A stretch of 64,000 nt of DNA from Algoriphagus machipongonensis (GCF_000166275.1 NZ_CM001023.1:2297001-2361000); one strand, 5' to 3'; counted from the first letter of the stretch, positions 1 through 8,920 are shown. Numbers and translations: made by a program. The notes: generated from the letters alone by a model not told the origin.

Positions 1-974
<974 letters not shown>

Positions 975-1058
975 TCAAAATAGCGCTATCTGTAGATAAA
1001 ATGATTTTTTGTTTGGAATGATGGTTATATTCAAGAATTAATACCTTGAGGGTATCCT

Positions 1059-3992
1059 ATGAGGAAAATTTTACTTCGATCTATAATTATTTTGATGAGC
1101 TTTTATTGCTCATTTCAAGCCCAAGCCCAAACCTCAACAATTGGGAAAGAATTTTGGGTGGGTTTTATGGATAACAATAGAATTTTACCTGATGCTCCAG
1201 ATCAAGGGGTAATTGTTATTTCTGCCAATGAAGATGCCACAGGAGTAATTGAATATAGAGGGAGAACGGTGAATTTTTCTATTTCCCAAGGAGAGCAATT
1301 CACTCATACTATTTTATCTTCTGACATAGATATGCATCATAGGTTTTCTGGAGTAATAGAAAATAAAGGGATTTATATCAGTTCAAGTGGGAAAATCTCT
1401 GTTTACGCTTTTAATGAGCGTTTTCGTTCTGCTGATGGAACGGTGGTTTTGCCTATAGAAACACTGGGTAAAGACTATCTCGTAACCTCACATTATGAAT
1501 TGATGACGGTTCCGGTTGGTTTTAACCCAAACAATAATGATGAAAGCCAATTACTGGTAGTGGCTACGGAAGATGATACAGAAATAGAAATCACTTCCTC
1601 GGTTTTTGCTTTTGGAAATAACGATCCGGGAATCCCATTTACCATCACTTTGGATAGAGGTCAAAGCTATCAGCTAAAAGCCAAAGATGATCTTACAGGA
1701 TCAAGGATTCGGGTGATTGGAGAGACAGCCAACAGTTGTAAAAAGATTGCCGTTTTTGGCGGAAATAAATGGACCACTGTTGGTAATTGTGGTGGGGCTC
1801 CAGATAATTTGTTTCAGCAAACTTATCCGACCTCTAGCTGGGGAAGCTCTTTTGTACATGTGGCCTTAGATGGTAGGACCTCAGGAGAATTAGTGAAAGT
1901 TTTAGCTTCCGAGGATAATACAGATGTATTTGTGAAAGGGGATAATGTAGGGCAGATCAATGCTGGAGAATTTTTGACTCTTGATTTTAAGAAAAATGAA
2001 TCAGCAAAAATTGAGACTTCGAAACCTTCTAGTGTGACGGTTTTTTCTAAGAGTCAAGAGTGTAATGAGGAAAACACCTTCAATTATCAAGATGGGGATC
2101 CTTTTATGATTACTTACAGCCCCAGTGAGCAATTTTTGAAAGAAATCCGATTCAACGCCATGAGTCTGCCTTCCATCGTTTCTCATTTCTTGAACATTGT
2201 GGTAAAGACTGGGACTGAAGATTTAACCTTCTTGGACGGAAAAGCTATTGGTCATAATTTCTCTCCAGTACCGGGAGATGCCTCTTATTCTTTTGCAAGA
2301 ATGAAAATTAATCAAGGAATTCATCGGATTTCAAACATAGAAGGCTTTGCAGGATATGTTTATGGTTTTGGGTATTTGGAATCCTATGGTTACGCTGTAG
2401 GGGCTGCTTTGGATAACCTAAATTTTGAGACTGAGGTAGAGTATGATTTTGATGTCGAGGGAGAGAAAGTAGCTTGTCTTGGTCAGGAAGGTAATTGGAT
2501 AATTAACCCCGAAAATCCTTCATTCACCTATTTTGTTTGGGATTTTGGCGATGGATCTGAGATGAAAGAAGGTAGGGAAGTCTCTCATGTTTTTGAAGAA
2601 CCCGGAACCTATGAGGTGAATGTGATAGCATCACTCAGCCCAACTTCATGTGATGGTCAAGAGGAGATCAACTTTGAAGTAGTGGTTCAACCCTTTCCAG
2701 AAGAATTGGAAATTGTGGGGGCGGAAGCGGTTTGCCCTGAAGTTGAGGAACAGGTTTATAAGCTTTCCAGCCTTGAAGGGATTTCAAGTGTAGATTTTGA
2801 AGTGTTGGGAGGTGAGATTTTGATGGATTATGGAGATTCCGTTTTAGTAAGTTGGGGAGAGGAAAACACGAATGCCGAAATTTTGGCTATTCCCTATACG
2901 GAAAATGGTTGCCCAGGAGAGCAATTATCGCTTGGGATCACTATCTCTAAAATTATTGATATTGAATTAGCTGAAGGAGAACTCCAAGTTTGCTTTGATG
3001 GGAATCCGCATAGTTATACAGCACCAAGTTTTGCCCCGGGGAGAATAATTGAATGGACTGTGACGGGAGGGACAATACTGGAAGGACAAGGAGAAAAGAC
3101 CGTAAATGTTCTTTGGGATCAACCAGGCATTACGGGAATCCTAACTTATTCTCTTCAAAACTCAATTGATAATACCTGTGGAGGAGTTTCTTCGGATCTT
3201 TTGGTGGAAGTTGCAGATGTATTCGAAGGGAATGTGGTTTCGAATATTCCCGTATCATGCTTTGGTGGCGATAATGGAGAAGTCGAGATCGAAATACTTG
3301 GTGGTATAGAACCTTATGTGATTTCTTGGTCACATGATCCCTCATTAAATTCCAAAACAGCCACTTCACTACCTGCAGGTACTTACCAAGTGACTGTAAC
3401 AGATGATAAAGGTTGTCAAATTACCTTGGATGATATCATTATTACTGAGCCAAATTTATTGGAGTTGGAGAATATTAATACCGTTGCTGCTTCTTGCTTT
3501 GGAAAAGATGATGGAGAATTACTGCTCGAAATATCAGGTGGAGTTGCTCCTTACACATATGAACGTGAGGGGTCAAATACCTTTTCTGGAAATCTAGCCC
3601 TAAATGATATGAGTCCTGGAACTTATAATTGGGATATAGTAGATGCGAATGGCTGTATTTTACCCGTTAGTTTTGAAATTACTTCTCCTCCAGCATTGGA
3701 TGTGGAGATTAGATTAGAAAAGCCAGCTTGCCCAGGAGGAAGTAATGGGGAACTATTAGCTTTCCCCCAAGGCGGAATCGCTCCTTATGTTTACACTTGG
3801 GAAGATCCATCAGGCCTAGGAAATCAATTAACCGGGGTAGGGAAGGGTACCTATAACCTTTCAGTTTTGGATGCTCTGGGTTGTGTAAGTATAGGAGTAG
3901 GCGTAGTAAAAGAAACTGCTCCTGATGTAAGGATGCCCACAGGTTACAATCCTGAGGAAGGTGTTTTCAAGGGGTGTCAAATTGTGAGGTGA
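1059..3992 (+). CDS. large secreted PKD/SprB-repeat protein, reading frame broken before its T9SS sorting domain
   Basis: 977 codons as sequenced. A signal peptide (residues 1-24, ending QAQAQ) is followed by an IgGFc-binding-type N-terminal region beginning GKEFWVGFMDNN, a PKD domain around residues 490-550 (VWDFGDGS, HVFEEPGTYEVNV), and two or three SprB-type repeats near 740-960, each with a short SCFG.(D/N)G start, a GGI.PY core and a GTY turn. Such proteins are exported by the type IX system and displayed on or released from the cell surface; adhesion or gliding roles are usual for the family but not shown here. The frame ends at 3992, just after the first residues of the expected sorting domain (MPTGYNPEEGVF). 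The rest of that domain lies in the next frame (3974-4180). One extra G in the run at 3971-3974 would restore a protein of about 1040 residues. Confidence 0.85.
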   Translation: MRKILLRSIIILMSFYCSFQAQAQTSTIGKEFWVGFMDNNRILPDAPDQGVIVISANEDATGVIEYRGRTVNFSISQGEQFTHTILSSDIDMHHRFSGVIENKGIYISSSGKISVYAFNERFRSADGTVVLPIETLGKDYLVTSHYELMTVPVGFNPNNNDESQLLVVATEDDTEIEITSSVFAFGNNDPGIPFTITLDRGQSYQLKAKDDLTGSRIRVIGETANSCKKIAVFGGNKWTTVGNCGGAPDNLFQQTYPTSSWGSSFVHVALDGRTSGELVKVLASEDNTDVFVKGDNVGQINAGEFLTLDFKKNESAKIETSKPSSVTVFSKSQECNEENTFNYQDGDPFMITYSPSEQFLKEIRFNAMSLPSIVSHFLNIVVKTGTEDLTFLDGKAIGHNFSPVPGDASYSFARMKINQGIHRISNIEGFAGYVYGFGYLESYGYAVGAALDNLNFETEVEYDFDVEGEKVACLGQEGNWIINPENPSFTYFVWDFGDGSEMKEGREVSHVFEEPGTYEVNVIASLSPTSCDGQEEINFEVVVQPFPEELEIVGAEAVCPEVEEQVYKLSSLEGISSVDFEVLGGEILMDYGDSVLVSWGEENTNAEILAIPYTENGCPGEQLSLGITISKIIDIELAEGELQVCFDGNPHSYTAPSFAPGRIIEWTVTGGTILEGQGEKTVNVLWDQPGITGILTYSLQNSIDNTCGGVSSDLLVEVADVFEGNVVSNIPVSCFGGDNGEVEIEILGGIEPYVISWSHDPSLNSKTATSLPAGTYQVTVTDDKGCQITLDDIIITEPNLLELENINTVAASCFGKDDGELLLEISGGVAPYTYEREGSNTFSGNLALNDMSPGTYNWDIVDANGCILPVSFEITSPPALDVEIRLEKPACPGGSNGELLAFPQGGIAPYVYTWEDPSGLGNQLTGVGKGTYNLSVLDALGCVSIGVGVVKETAPDVRMPTGYNPEEGVFKGCQIVR

Positions 3993-4180
3993 CCATGGAA
4001 CTTTGGATTTATAACCGTTGGGGACAACTGATCTTTTCTGGAGCTGAAGGCTGGGATGGTCAAATTTCAGGAGAGGAAGCGCCTACAGGAACTTATACTT
4101 ATTTGGTGCGTTATTCATTTCCACTGGATGGAAGTATTCAATCCAAAGAAAAACGAGGAGCTTTCACATTAATCCGTTGA
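3974..4180 (+). pseudogene. T9SS type-B sorting domain, frameshifted 3' part of the preceding gene
   Basis: 68 codons overlapping the end of the 1059-3992 frame. The sequence contains LWIYNRWGQLIFSG, then WDG and PTGTYTYLVRYSF, which is the hallmark of the gliding-motility-associated C-terminal (CHU_C, T9SS type-B) domain. It is the natural continuation of the upstream protein, not an independent gene: it has only a GTG at its start, no upstream spacing, and the preceding frame ends within the same domain. The two frames join if a four-G run (3971-3974) had five G. That makes either a sequencing error in a homopolymer or a real slippage or inactivating mutation plausible. Without this domain the product should not be exported by the type IX system. 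Confidence 0.8.
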
Positions 4181-4192
4181 AATCTGATTTTT

Positions 4193-4225
4193 TTTGGGTG
4201 GAGTAAGCAGATTTAGATAGTTTTG
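4193..4225 (+). promoter_or_regulatory. candidate Bacteroidota promoter of galE
   Basis: TTTG at 4193-4196 and a perfect TAnnTTTG element (TAGTTTTG) at 4218-4225 are separated by 21 nt, close to the family consensus spacing of 19-20. The element ends 20 nt before the galE ATG. Confidence 0.5.
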
Positions 4226-4245
4226 CTAGCTAAAATTTTTAAGCA

Positions 4246-5259
4246 ATGAATAAAATATTGATCACTGGGGGAGCAGGATATATTGGTTCCCATACGGCAG
4301 TGGAACTTGTAAAAGCTGGGCTTGAGCCTATTATATTGGACGATTTTTCTAACTCCCAAAAAAGTGTTTTGGGTAGCCTTGAGGAGATTATTGGGAAACC
4401 GGTGATCTGCTTTGAGGGAGATTGCAATGATAAAGACATTTTAGAGGAAATTTATTCCCAACATAAATTTGTTGGTGTAATTCATTTTGCGGCATTTAAG
4501 GCTGTGGGTGAAAGTACTTCTGAGCCATTGAAATATTACAGGAATAATGTAGGGTCTTTAGTTGTTTTGTTAGGCTTTATGCAGGAAAAAGGGATTAAGA
4601 ATATTGTGTTTTCTTCCTCTTGTACTGTTTATGGTCAGCCGGATAAACTGCCAGTCACTGAATCCACTCCAAGGAAAGATGCTGAAAGTCCTTACGGTAA
4701 TACCAAGAAGATATGTGAAGATATTTTAGTGGATTTTGTGAAAAGCAAAGCTGGTGTGAAGGTCGTTTCATTACGATATTTCAACCCTGTTGGCGCACAT
4801 CCAAGTGGTAAAATCGGTGAGTTACCAAATGGCACTCCAAACAACCTTGTTCCTTTCGTTACCCAAACGGCAGCTGGAATACGTGAAAAGATTACTGTGT
4901 TTGGAGATGATTATGATACTATTGACGGAAGTTGTATTCGTGATTTTATCCATGTGATGGACTTAGCGGATGCTCATGTAAAGGCTTTGGGTTACCTGGA
5001 TAAGCAAGAAGATAATTTTTATGATGTGTTTAATGTTGGGACCGGAAATGGAAATTCGGTTCTTGAAATCATCAAAACATTCGAAAAAGTAAATCGAATC
5101 AAACTTAATTATTCCATTGGTCCAAGACGAGATGGAGATGTAGTGAAAATTTGGGCTGATACGACTAAAATCAATACAGTGTTAGGCTGGACTCCTCAAT
5201 ATTCTCTGGAAGATTCCTTAAGAGATTCATGGAATTGGGAGAAAGGCTTGAGCCACTAA
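4246..5259 (+). CDS. galE: UDP-glucose 4-epimerase
   Basis: 337 residues, a normal GalE length. GalE interconverts UDP-glucose and UDP-galactose in the cytosol with bound NAD, linking galactose catabolism to envelope sugar synthesis. The N-terminal Rossmann motif GGAGYIGSH (residues 8-16), the serine pair of FSSSCTVYG near 123-126, and the catalytic Tyr150-x3-Lys154 (YGNTK) are all visible, as is the family block RYFNPVGAHPSG. A good -7 element (TAGTTTTG) lies 20 nt upstream. The gene is convergent with the GH92 gene: the two stop codons abut at 5259/5260 with no intergenic base and no hairpin terminator. It appears to be a single-gene unit. Confidence 0.96.
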   Translation: MNKILITGGAGYIGSHTAVELVKAGLEPIILDDFSNSQKSVLGSLEEIIGKPVICFEGDCNDKDILEEIYSQHKFVGVIHFAAFKAVGESTSEPLKYYRNNVGSLVVLLGFMQEKGIKNIVFSSSCTVYGQPDKLPVTESTPRKDAESPYGNTKKICEDILVDFVKSKAGVKVVSLRYFNPVGAHPSGKIGELPNGTPNNLVPFVTQTAAGIREKITVFGDDYDTIDGSCIRDFIHVMDLADAHVKALGYLDKQEDNFYDVFNVGTGNGNSVLEIIKTFEKVNRIKLNYSIGPRRDGDVVKIWADTTKINTVLGWTPQYSLEDSLRDSWNWEKGLSH

Positions 5260-7572
5260 TTAGCGTTGGTTTGGTGTTGGACTCATCTCTAACACCAATT
5301 CACCTCCGCTGATGATTTGCTGATGTCTTAGCTCCAATTGATTTAATCCTTCTCCATTAAACTCGGCTGATTTCACATGGATATTATCTGGCTGATTGTT
5401 TAGGGTCTTGATGATGAAATTCCCTCCCGGATAATAATTAGGGTTTAATTGTATGGATATTTCATCAAAGATGGGACTTCCGATTTGATAGGATGGGTTT
5501 TCTTCGGTTCCTCCATTCATTTGAAATAGTCCCACTTTCATTAAAACAGCTAAGCTTCCCATCAGACCTTGGTCCTCATCCCCATTATATCCTGAATTCG
5601 GGCTTAATTCTGAATACACTCTATCTACAATGGCACGAGTCCAAAAATGAGTGAGGTCAGGTCTCCCTAACTTTTGGAATATAAATGCGGTTTGAATTGA
5701 GGGCTGATTACCATAATTGATTGGAATTCTACGGTATTCAGGATGAGCCTCTTGAGAATGAGAAGTTCCAGAAGTGAAACCTTGTTTTTCGGAAGTAATA
5801 AAAGATTCATTTAAGCGATCAATTGCCTTTTCTTTTCCTCCCATTAATTCAGCTAATCCATCCAGGTCATGGGGTACAAACCAGGTAGCCTGGCTTCCAT
5901 TAGCTTCATTAAAACCTGCATTGTATTGGTAGGGATCAAAAGGAGTTTTCCACTCCCCGGAAACATTTCTAGGACGCATCCAGCCAGTCTCCGAATCATA
6001 CACATTTTGATAATATCTCGCCCTTTCCATGAATTCTGAGTAAGCCTCAGAGTCACCCATTTGTTTTGCAAGTTGAGCCAAAGTCCAATCTTGATAGGCA
6101 TATTCTAGCGTCAAGCTTGGACCATCTTGATGTGCTCCAAATCTTCCTTCAGGAATCGGCCAAGGAACAAATCCGTTTTTAAGATAATATTGAAATCCTC
6201 CGCCCAATAAAGTATTGTGTTCGTATCCAGCTTTCTCCATAATCCCACCAGATCTATGGTTTTTAAGTAGGCCTTCGTAGGCCATCTGTATATCAAAGCC
6301 TCTAATTCCTTTTTGGTATGCGCTCACAATAAAAGGTGTGCTAGAAGCTCCTGTCATCACATATGTGTAATTTCCTCCAGATGGTCCTCTAGGGATTAAA
6401 CCACCATCTTGGTAGTATAGCAACATAGAATTAACGAATTCTTCAGTGATTTCAGGATAAACAAGGTGCCAGAGGGTGTTGATCGTCCATTGTGCTCCCC
6501 AGAATGAATCGGAATTAAAATGTCTATGCTTGGGCTTTCCTGCATTGTCTAAAGGGATTTGTTTAACCAAGTGCTTGCCAGATGTCATATCTGCGTACTT
6601 CCCGTCAACATCACTTATCGTTCTTCTCCCTTGTAGTGCATGCCATAAATCGGTATAAAACCTTTTCTGGGATTTTTCAGAACCACCTGAAACTTTAATC
6701 CTTGAGAGGTAAGAGTTCCATTCCTCAAAAGATTCATTTTTTACTTTCTCAAAGTCCCAATGGTTTAATTCTGTATCCATATTCAATAATGCCTGTTCAG
6801 CACTAACATAGGAAATCCCGATTTTCATTAGAAGTTCGCTTGAGCTGTTATCAAAAGAAAAAATTAACCCAGAATCTGAGCCTTTTATTTCTGCTAAGTT
6901 GGGAGTGACCTCATTTGGGTTCCAGCCTTCCATATCCTGAACAGCACGATTAAATTTTATGGCAAAAAACACAGGAGTTTCAAAAGGTCTTCTAGAAGTA
7001 GAGCCATTGATGATATGTCCCTGAAATGCCATTGAGGAAGATTGCTTGATTGAACCATCAATGATGGCTGAAGGACCCAGCATGCTTCCGATTCGTAGCA
7101 AGACTTGTTGTTTTCCTTCTTCCTCAAAATGATATCGATGAAAGCCTGTTCGAAGGGTGGAGGTAAGTTCAACTTGAACTCTATATCGATCTAAATAAAC
7201 CTGATGATATCCTGGTTTTACTATCTCCTTTGAATGGTTAAATGGAGATCCAAAATCCCTAGAGTCAGATAATGAAAAATCCACTAAAGGCATTACTGAG
7301 ATTCCGGATAACTGCCAGGCATGAATATGGCTAAATCCTTTGATGGAGTCACTTTCATATCGATAACCACTTCCCCAGGCACCTTCCACATCAGTGTCAG
7401 GACTTAGGTTGACCATCCCAAAGGGTCTACTGGCAGAATTGAAGAAAAACCATCTTGAATTTTTACTATCTGCCAGAGGGTAGACCAAATCTACAGGGGA
7501 TGTCGGTTTTTGAGCAAATAGGAAAGTGGAACAAAGAACTAAAACGAAAGTAATTCCGTGTCGAATATTCAT
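5260..7572 (-). CDS. GH92 family alpha-mannosidase, exported
   Basis: 770 residues with a signal peptide (1-20, ending FLFAQ), so periplasmic or surface-exposed. Glycoside hydrolase family 92 enzymes are calcium-dependent inverting exo-alpha-mannosidases. Visible family blocks: SRPFGMVNLSPDT near the N-terminus, GFSHIHAWQLSG, FWGAQWTINTLWHL, and PRGPSGGNYTYVMTGASS. By spacing, Glu556 (in FNEANGSQ) and Asp665/Asp667 (in GDEDQG) correspond to the catalytic acid and base pair of the characterised Bacteroides enzyme BT3990: the 109-residue spacing is the same as between its Glu533 and Asp642. The usual GNEPSHH block reads GNQPSIQ (621-627), so linkage preference may differ from alpha-1,2. No SusC/D partner is adjacent; the gene stands alone. 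Substrate is not predictable. Confidence 0.9.
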   Translation of the reverse strand: MNIRHGITFVLVLCSTFLFAQKPTSPVDLVYPLADSKNSRWFFFNSASRPFGMVNLSPDTDVEGAWGSGYRYESDSIKGFSHIHAWQLSGISVMPLVDFSLSDSRDFGSPFNHSKEIVKPGYHQVYLDRYRVQVELTSTLRTGFHRYHFEEEGKQQVLLRIGSMLGPSAIIDGSIKQSSSMAFQGHIINGSTSRRPFETPVFFAIKFNRAVQDMEGWNPNEVTPNLAEIKGSDSGLIFSFDNSSSELLMKIGISYVSAEQALLNMDTELNHWDFEKVKNESFEEWNSYLSRIKVSGGSEKSQKRFYTDLWHALQGRRTISDVDGKYADMTSGKHLVKQIPLDNAGKPKHRHFNSDSFWGAQWTINTLWHLVYPEITEEFVNSMLLYYQDGGLIPRGPSGGNYTYVMTGASSTPFIVSAYQKGIRGFDIQMAYEGLLKNHRSGGIMEKAGYEHNTLLGGGFQYYLKNGFVPWPIPEGRFGAHQDGPSLTLEYAYQDWTLAQLAKQMGDSEAYSEFMERARYYQNVYDSETGWMRPRNVSGEWKTPFDPYQYNAGFNEANGSQATWFVPHDLDGLAELMGGKEKAIDRLNESFITSEKQGFTSGTSHSQEAHPEYRRIPINYGNQPSIQTAFIFQKLGRPDLTHFWTRAIVDRVYSELSPNSGYNGDEDQGLMGSLAVLMKVGLFQMNGGTEENPSYQIGSPIFDEISIQLNPNYYPGGNFIIKTLNNQPDNIHVKSAEFNGEGLNQLELRHQQIISGGELVLEMSPTPNQR

Positions 7573-7719
7573 TTTCTTTTTGGGAGATATTGCTAGTTGA
7601 AATAATTCAAGAATAAAGAAACGAAAAAGAAGAGCGAAACTCTAAGCTTAAATACGGAATGGATTTCAGAATGTATTTCAATTCTCTTTGAAAATGGTTA
7701 GGGAGTTTGTTTTTATAAC
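7573..7719. other. noncoding stretch upstream of the GH92 gene
   Basis: AT-rich spacer between the GH92 start codon and the degenerate GIY-YIG copy. I see no ORF, no clear TAnnTTTG element and no hairpin. It presumably carries the GH92 promoter, which I could not place. Confidence 0.4.
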
Positions 7720-7878
7720 GTGTACTTCTTTCCAGACTAATTTCCAAGGCTGCTTTCTGGCAGTATATCCTCGATGTTTTTAGTTATGCTTGCGAAGTCT
7801 ACTTTCAGGATCTTTGCTTGATCCAATGTAGAAAGATTGATCCTTCTCAGATTGAATGATATAAGTGTAAAAACACAT
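7720..7878 (-). pseudogene. truncated GIY-YIG nuclease gene (copy 0 of the array)
   Basis: Reading the minus strand from an ATG at 7876-7878 gives the same first 32 residues as the three intact copies downstream (MCFYTYIIQS... RKHN), then codon 33, CAA (Gln) in the intact copies, is TAA (7780-7782). Homology continues past this stop to about 7720, with the conserved WKLVW coding segment, and then ends abruptly, so the C-terminal third with the catalytic Glu is gone. It is therefore doubly broken. It marks an older or decaying end of the tandem array. Not expected to make a functional nuclease. Confidence 0.85.
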
Positions 7879-7898
7879 AAAAATGACTGTTAAAAGAA

Positions 7899-8045
7899 AA
7901 AAGAGGCTGTCTCAAAACTTTCAAATTTGTCTGCCTGAGCGGAGTCGAAGGCCTTTTTGAGCGAAAAGACCGACATTTCGATTTCGAGACTCTCGTCTCT
8001 CAAGTGCTCAATGTGACAAAAACCAAAAATGAGACAGCCTCTTTT
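7899..8045. mobile_element. 147-bp MITE-like element with 16-bp perfect inverted ends
   Basis: AAAAGAGGCTGTCTCA at 7899-7914 is exactly the reverse complement of 8030-8045. The 115-bp interior has no ORF and contains CTGAGCGGAGTCGAAG, a short repeat type I associate with Bacteroidota genomes. The element occupies exactly the place where the other units of the array carry a small hairpin terminator, between an A-run and the AAGCGGAAT boundary at 8046. It may be a non-autonomous transposable element or a large terminator-type repeat; I see no target-site duplication that settles this. Confidence 0.5.
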
Positions 8046-8050
8046 AAGCG

Positions 8051-8124
8051 GAATAGCCTGTCCCGACTTTTCGGGAGACGGGACTCGAACCCGCGACCTT
8101 CCCGATAGATCGGGACAAGCATTC
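8051..8124 (-). repeat. tRNA-Asp-derived hairpin remnant A
   Basis: On the minus strand this 74-bp block keeps the tRNA-Asp T-arm (GCGGGTTCGAGTCCCG) and part of the D-arm (TTAGAATGC), but the anticodon arm and acceptor-side segment are replaced by two copies, in opposite orientation, of a GTCCCGA-N4-TCGGGA palindrome. Ends are near-complementary (GAATGCTTGTCCCGA against TCGGGACAGGCTATTC), so the whole block can fold as one long hairpin with the T-arm at its tip. It has no anticodon loop and cannot be a tRNA. Confidence 0.7.
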
Positions 8125-8143
8125 TAACTATATAGAATTATGT

Positions 8144-8395
8144 TTAAAGGGATTTCGAAATTAAATCCTCAAGAAATTTTTTCGATTTCTGTTTTTTTAG
8201 GAAAAGTTCTCGCTTGATGGCATCAGATTTTTGTGGGTGTACTTCTTTCCAGACTAATTTCCAAGGCTGCTTTCTAGCTGTATATCCTCGATGTTTTTGG
8301 TTATGCTTGCGAAGTCTACTTTCAGGATCTTTGCTCGACCCAATGTAGAAAGATTGATCCTTCTCAGATTGAATGATATAAGTGTAAAAACACAT
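8144..8395 (-). CDS. small GIY-YIG nuclease-fold protein (copy 1)
   Basis: 83 residues, a complete minimal GIY-YIG domain of the UvrC N-terminal/YhbQ-like (COG2827) type. The two motif halves TYIIQS (5-10) and FYIGSS (16-21), the conserved Arg27 (ESRLRKHN) and Glu in KRELFLKK near residue 65 are the expected catalytic positions. Proteins of this class are widespread in Bacteroidota; their substrate is poorly known, and DNA repair or recombination roles are only assumed. It differs from copy 3 only at the last residue (Leu against Arg). A tRNA-Asp remnant lies just after the stop codon and another, with a hairpin terminator, before the start codon. No separate promoter is evident. Confidence 0.88.
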   Translation of the reverse strand: MCFYTYIIQSEKDQSFYIGSSKDPESRLRKHNQKHRGYTARKQPWKLVWKEVHPQKSDAIKRELFLKKQKSKKFLEDLISKSL

Positions 8396-8413
8396 AAAAA
8401 TTGCTGTTAAACG

Positions 8414-8443
8414 AAAAAAGCCTCGAATTACTTCGAAGCTTTT
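8414..8443 (-). terminator. hairpin terminator between units 1 and 2
   Basis: On the minus strand: AAAAGCTTCGAAG, a short loop, TTCGAGGC and a T-run. It follows tRNA remnant B and is the same terminator that follows the intact tRNA-Asp at 9210-9239. Confidence 0.65.
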
Positions 8444-8448
8444 AAGCG

Positions 8449-8522
8449 GAATAGCCTGTCCCGACTTTTCGGGAGATGGGACTCGAACCCGCGACCTTCC
8501 CGATAGATCGGGACAAGCATTC
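8449..8522 (-). repeat. tRNA-Asp-derived hairpin remnant B
   Basis: Same 74-bp structure as remnant A: T-arm of tRNA-Asp flanked by oppositely oriented GTCCCGA-N4-TCGGGA palindromes, with a single A-to-T change against A and C near the T-arm edge (GATGGGACT for GACGGGACT on the plus strand shows C-to-T). It lies exactly 398 bp from remnant A. Confidence 0.7.
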
Positions 8523-8541
8523 TAACTTTATAAAATTAGGT

Positions 8542-8793
8542 TTACTGGGATTTCGAAATTAAATCCTCAAGATATTTTTTCGGTTTCTGTTTTTTTAGGA
8601 AAAGTTCTCGCTTGATGGCATCAGATCTTGTAGGGAATACTTCTTGCCAGACTAATTTCCAAGGCTGTTTTCTAGCTGTATAATCTCGATGTTTTTGGTT
8701 GTGCTTGCGAAGCCTACTTTCAGGATCTTTACTCGACCCAATGTAGAAAGATTGATCCTTCTCAGATTGAATGATATAAGTATAAAAACACAT
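8542..8793 (-). CDS. small GIY-YIG nuclease-fold protein (copy 2)
   Basis: 83 residues with all GIY-YIG motifs intact (TYIIQS, FYIGSS, Arg27, Glu in KRELFLKK). Compared with copy 3 it has eight substitutions, all after residue 36: Gly37Asp, Lys-to-Gln in VWK, EVHPQK to EVFPTR, KQKS to KQKP, KKF to KKY and the last residue. The first 36 residues are identical in all copies, which suggests either strong constraint or gene conversion of the 5' half. Position, orientation and flanks are the same as for copy 1. It is probably functional as a fold; the biological target is unknown. Confidence 0.88.
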   Translation of the reverse strand: MCFYTYIIQSEKDQSFYIGSSKDPESRLRKHNQKHRDYTARKQPWKLVWQEVFPTRSDAIKRELFLKKQKPKKYLEDLISKSQ

Positions 8794-8808
8794 AAAAATA
8801 GCTGTTAA

Positions 8809-8840
8809 ACAAAAAAAGCCTCGAATTTCTTCGAAGCTTT
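8809..8840 (-). terminator. hairpin terminator between units 2 and 3
   Basis: Same hairpin as at 8414-8443 (AAAGCTTCGAAG / TTCGAGGCTTT on the minus strand, followed by a T-run), following tRNA remnant C. Confidence 0.65.
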
Positions 8841-8846
8841 TAAGCG

Positions 8847-8920
8847 GAATAGCCTGTCCCGACTTTTCGGGAGACGGGACTCGAACCCGCGACCTTCCCG
8901 ATAGATCGGGACAAGCATTC
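8847..8920 (-). repeat. tRNA-Asp-derived hairpin remnant C
   Basis: Third copy of the 74-bp block, at the same 398-bp offset. It is nearest to the intact tRNA-Asp genes, and a direct comparison with them (9243-9316) shows what was lost: the GG of the acceptor stem is replaced by a palindrome-containing insert, and the anticodon arm by a second palindrome. Confidence 0.7.

Noticed and set aside
3130..3369. Minus-strand frame of 79 codons inside the PKD/SprB gene
   Set aside because: Fully antisense to a well-supported coding frame, no family resemblance; same reasoning applied to the other antisense frames in the window.
5260..7572. Loss of the GH92 catalytic acid (Glu to Gln), suggesting a mannose-phosphate-specific enzyme
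   Set aside because: The Gln is in the GNEP block. The catalytic acid is Glu556, placed by the same 109-residue spacing to Asp665 as in BT3990, and it is present.
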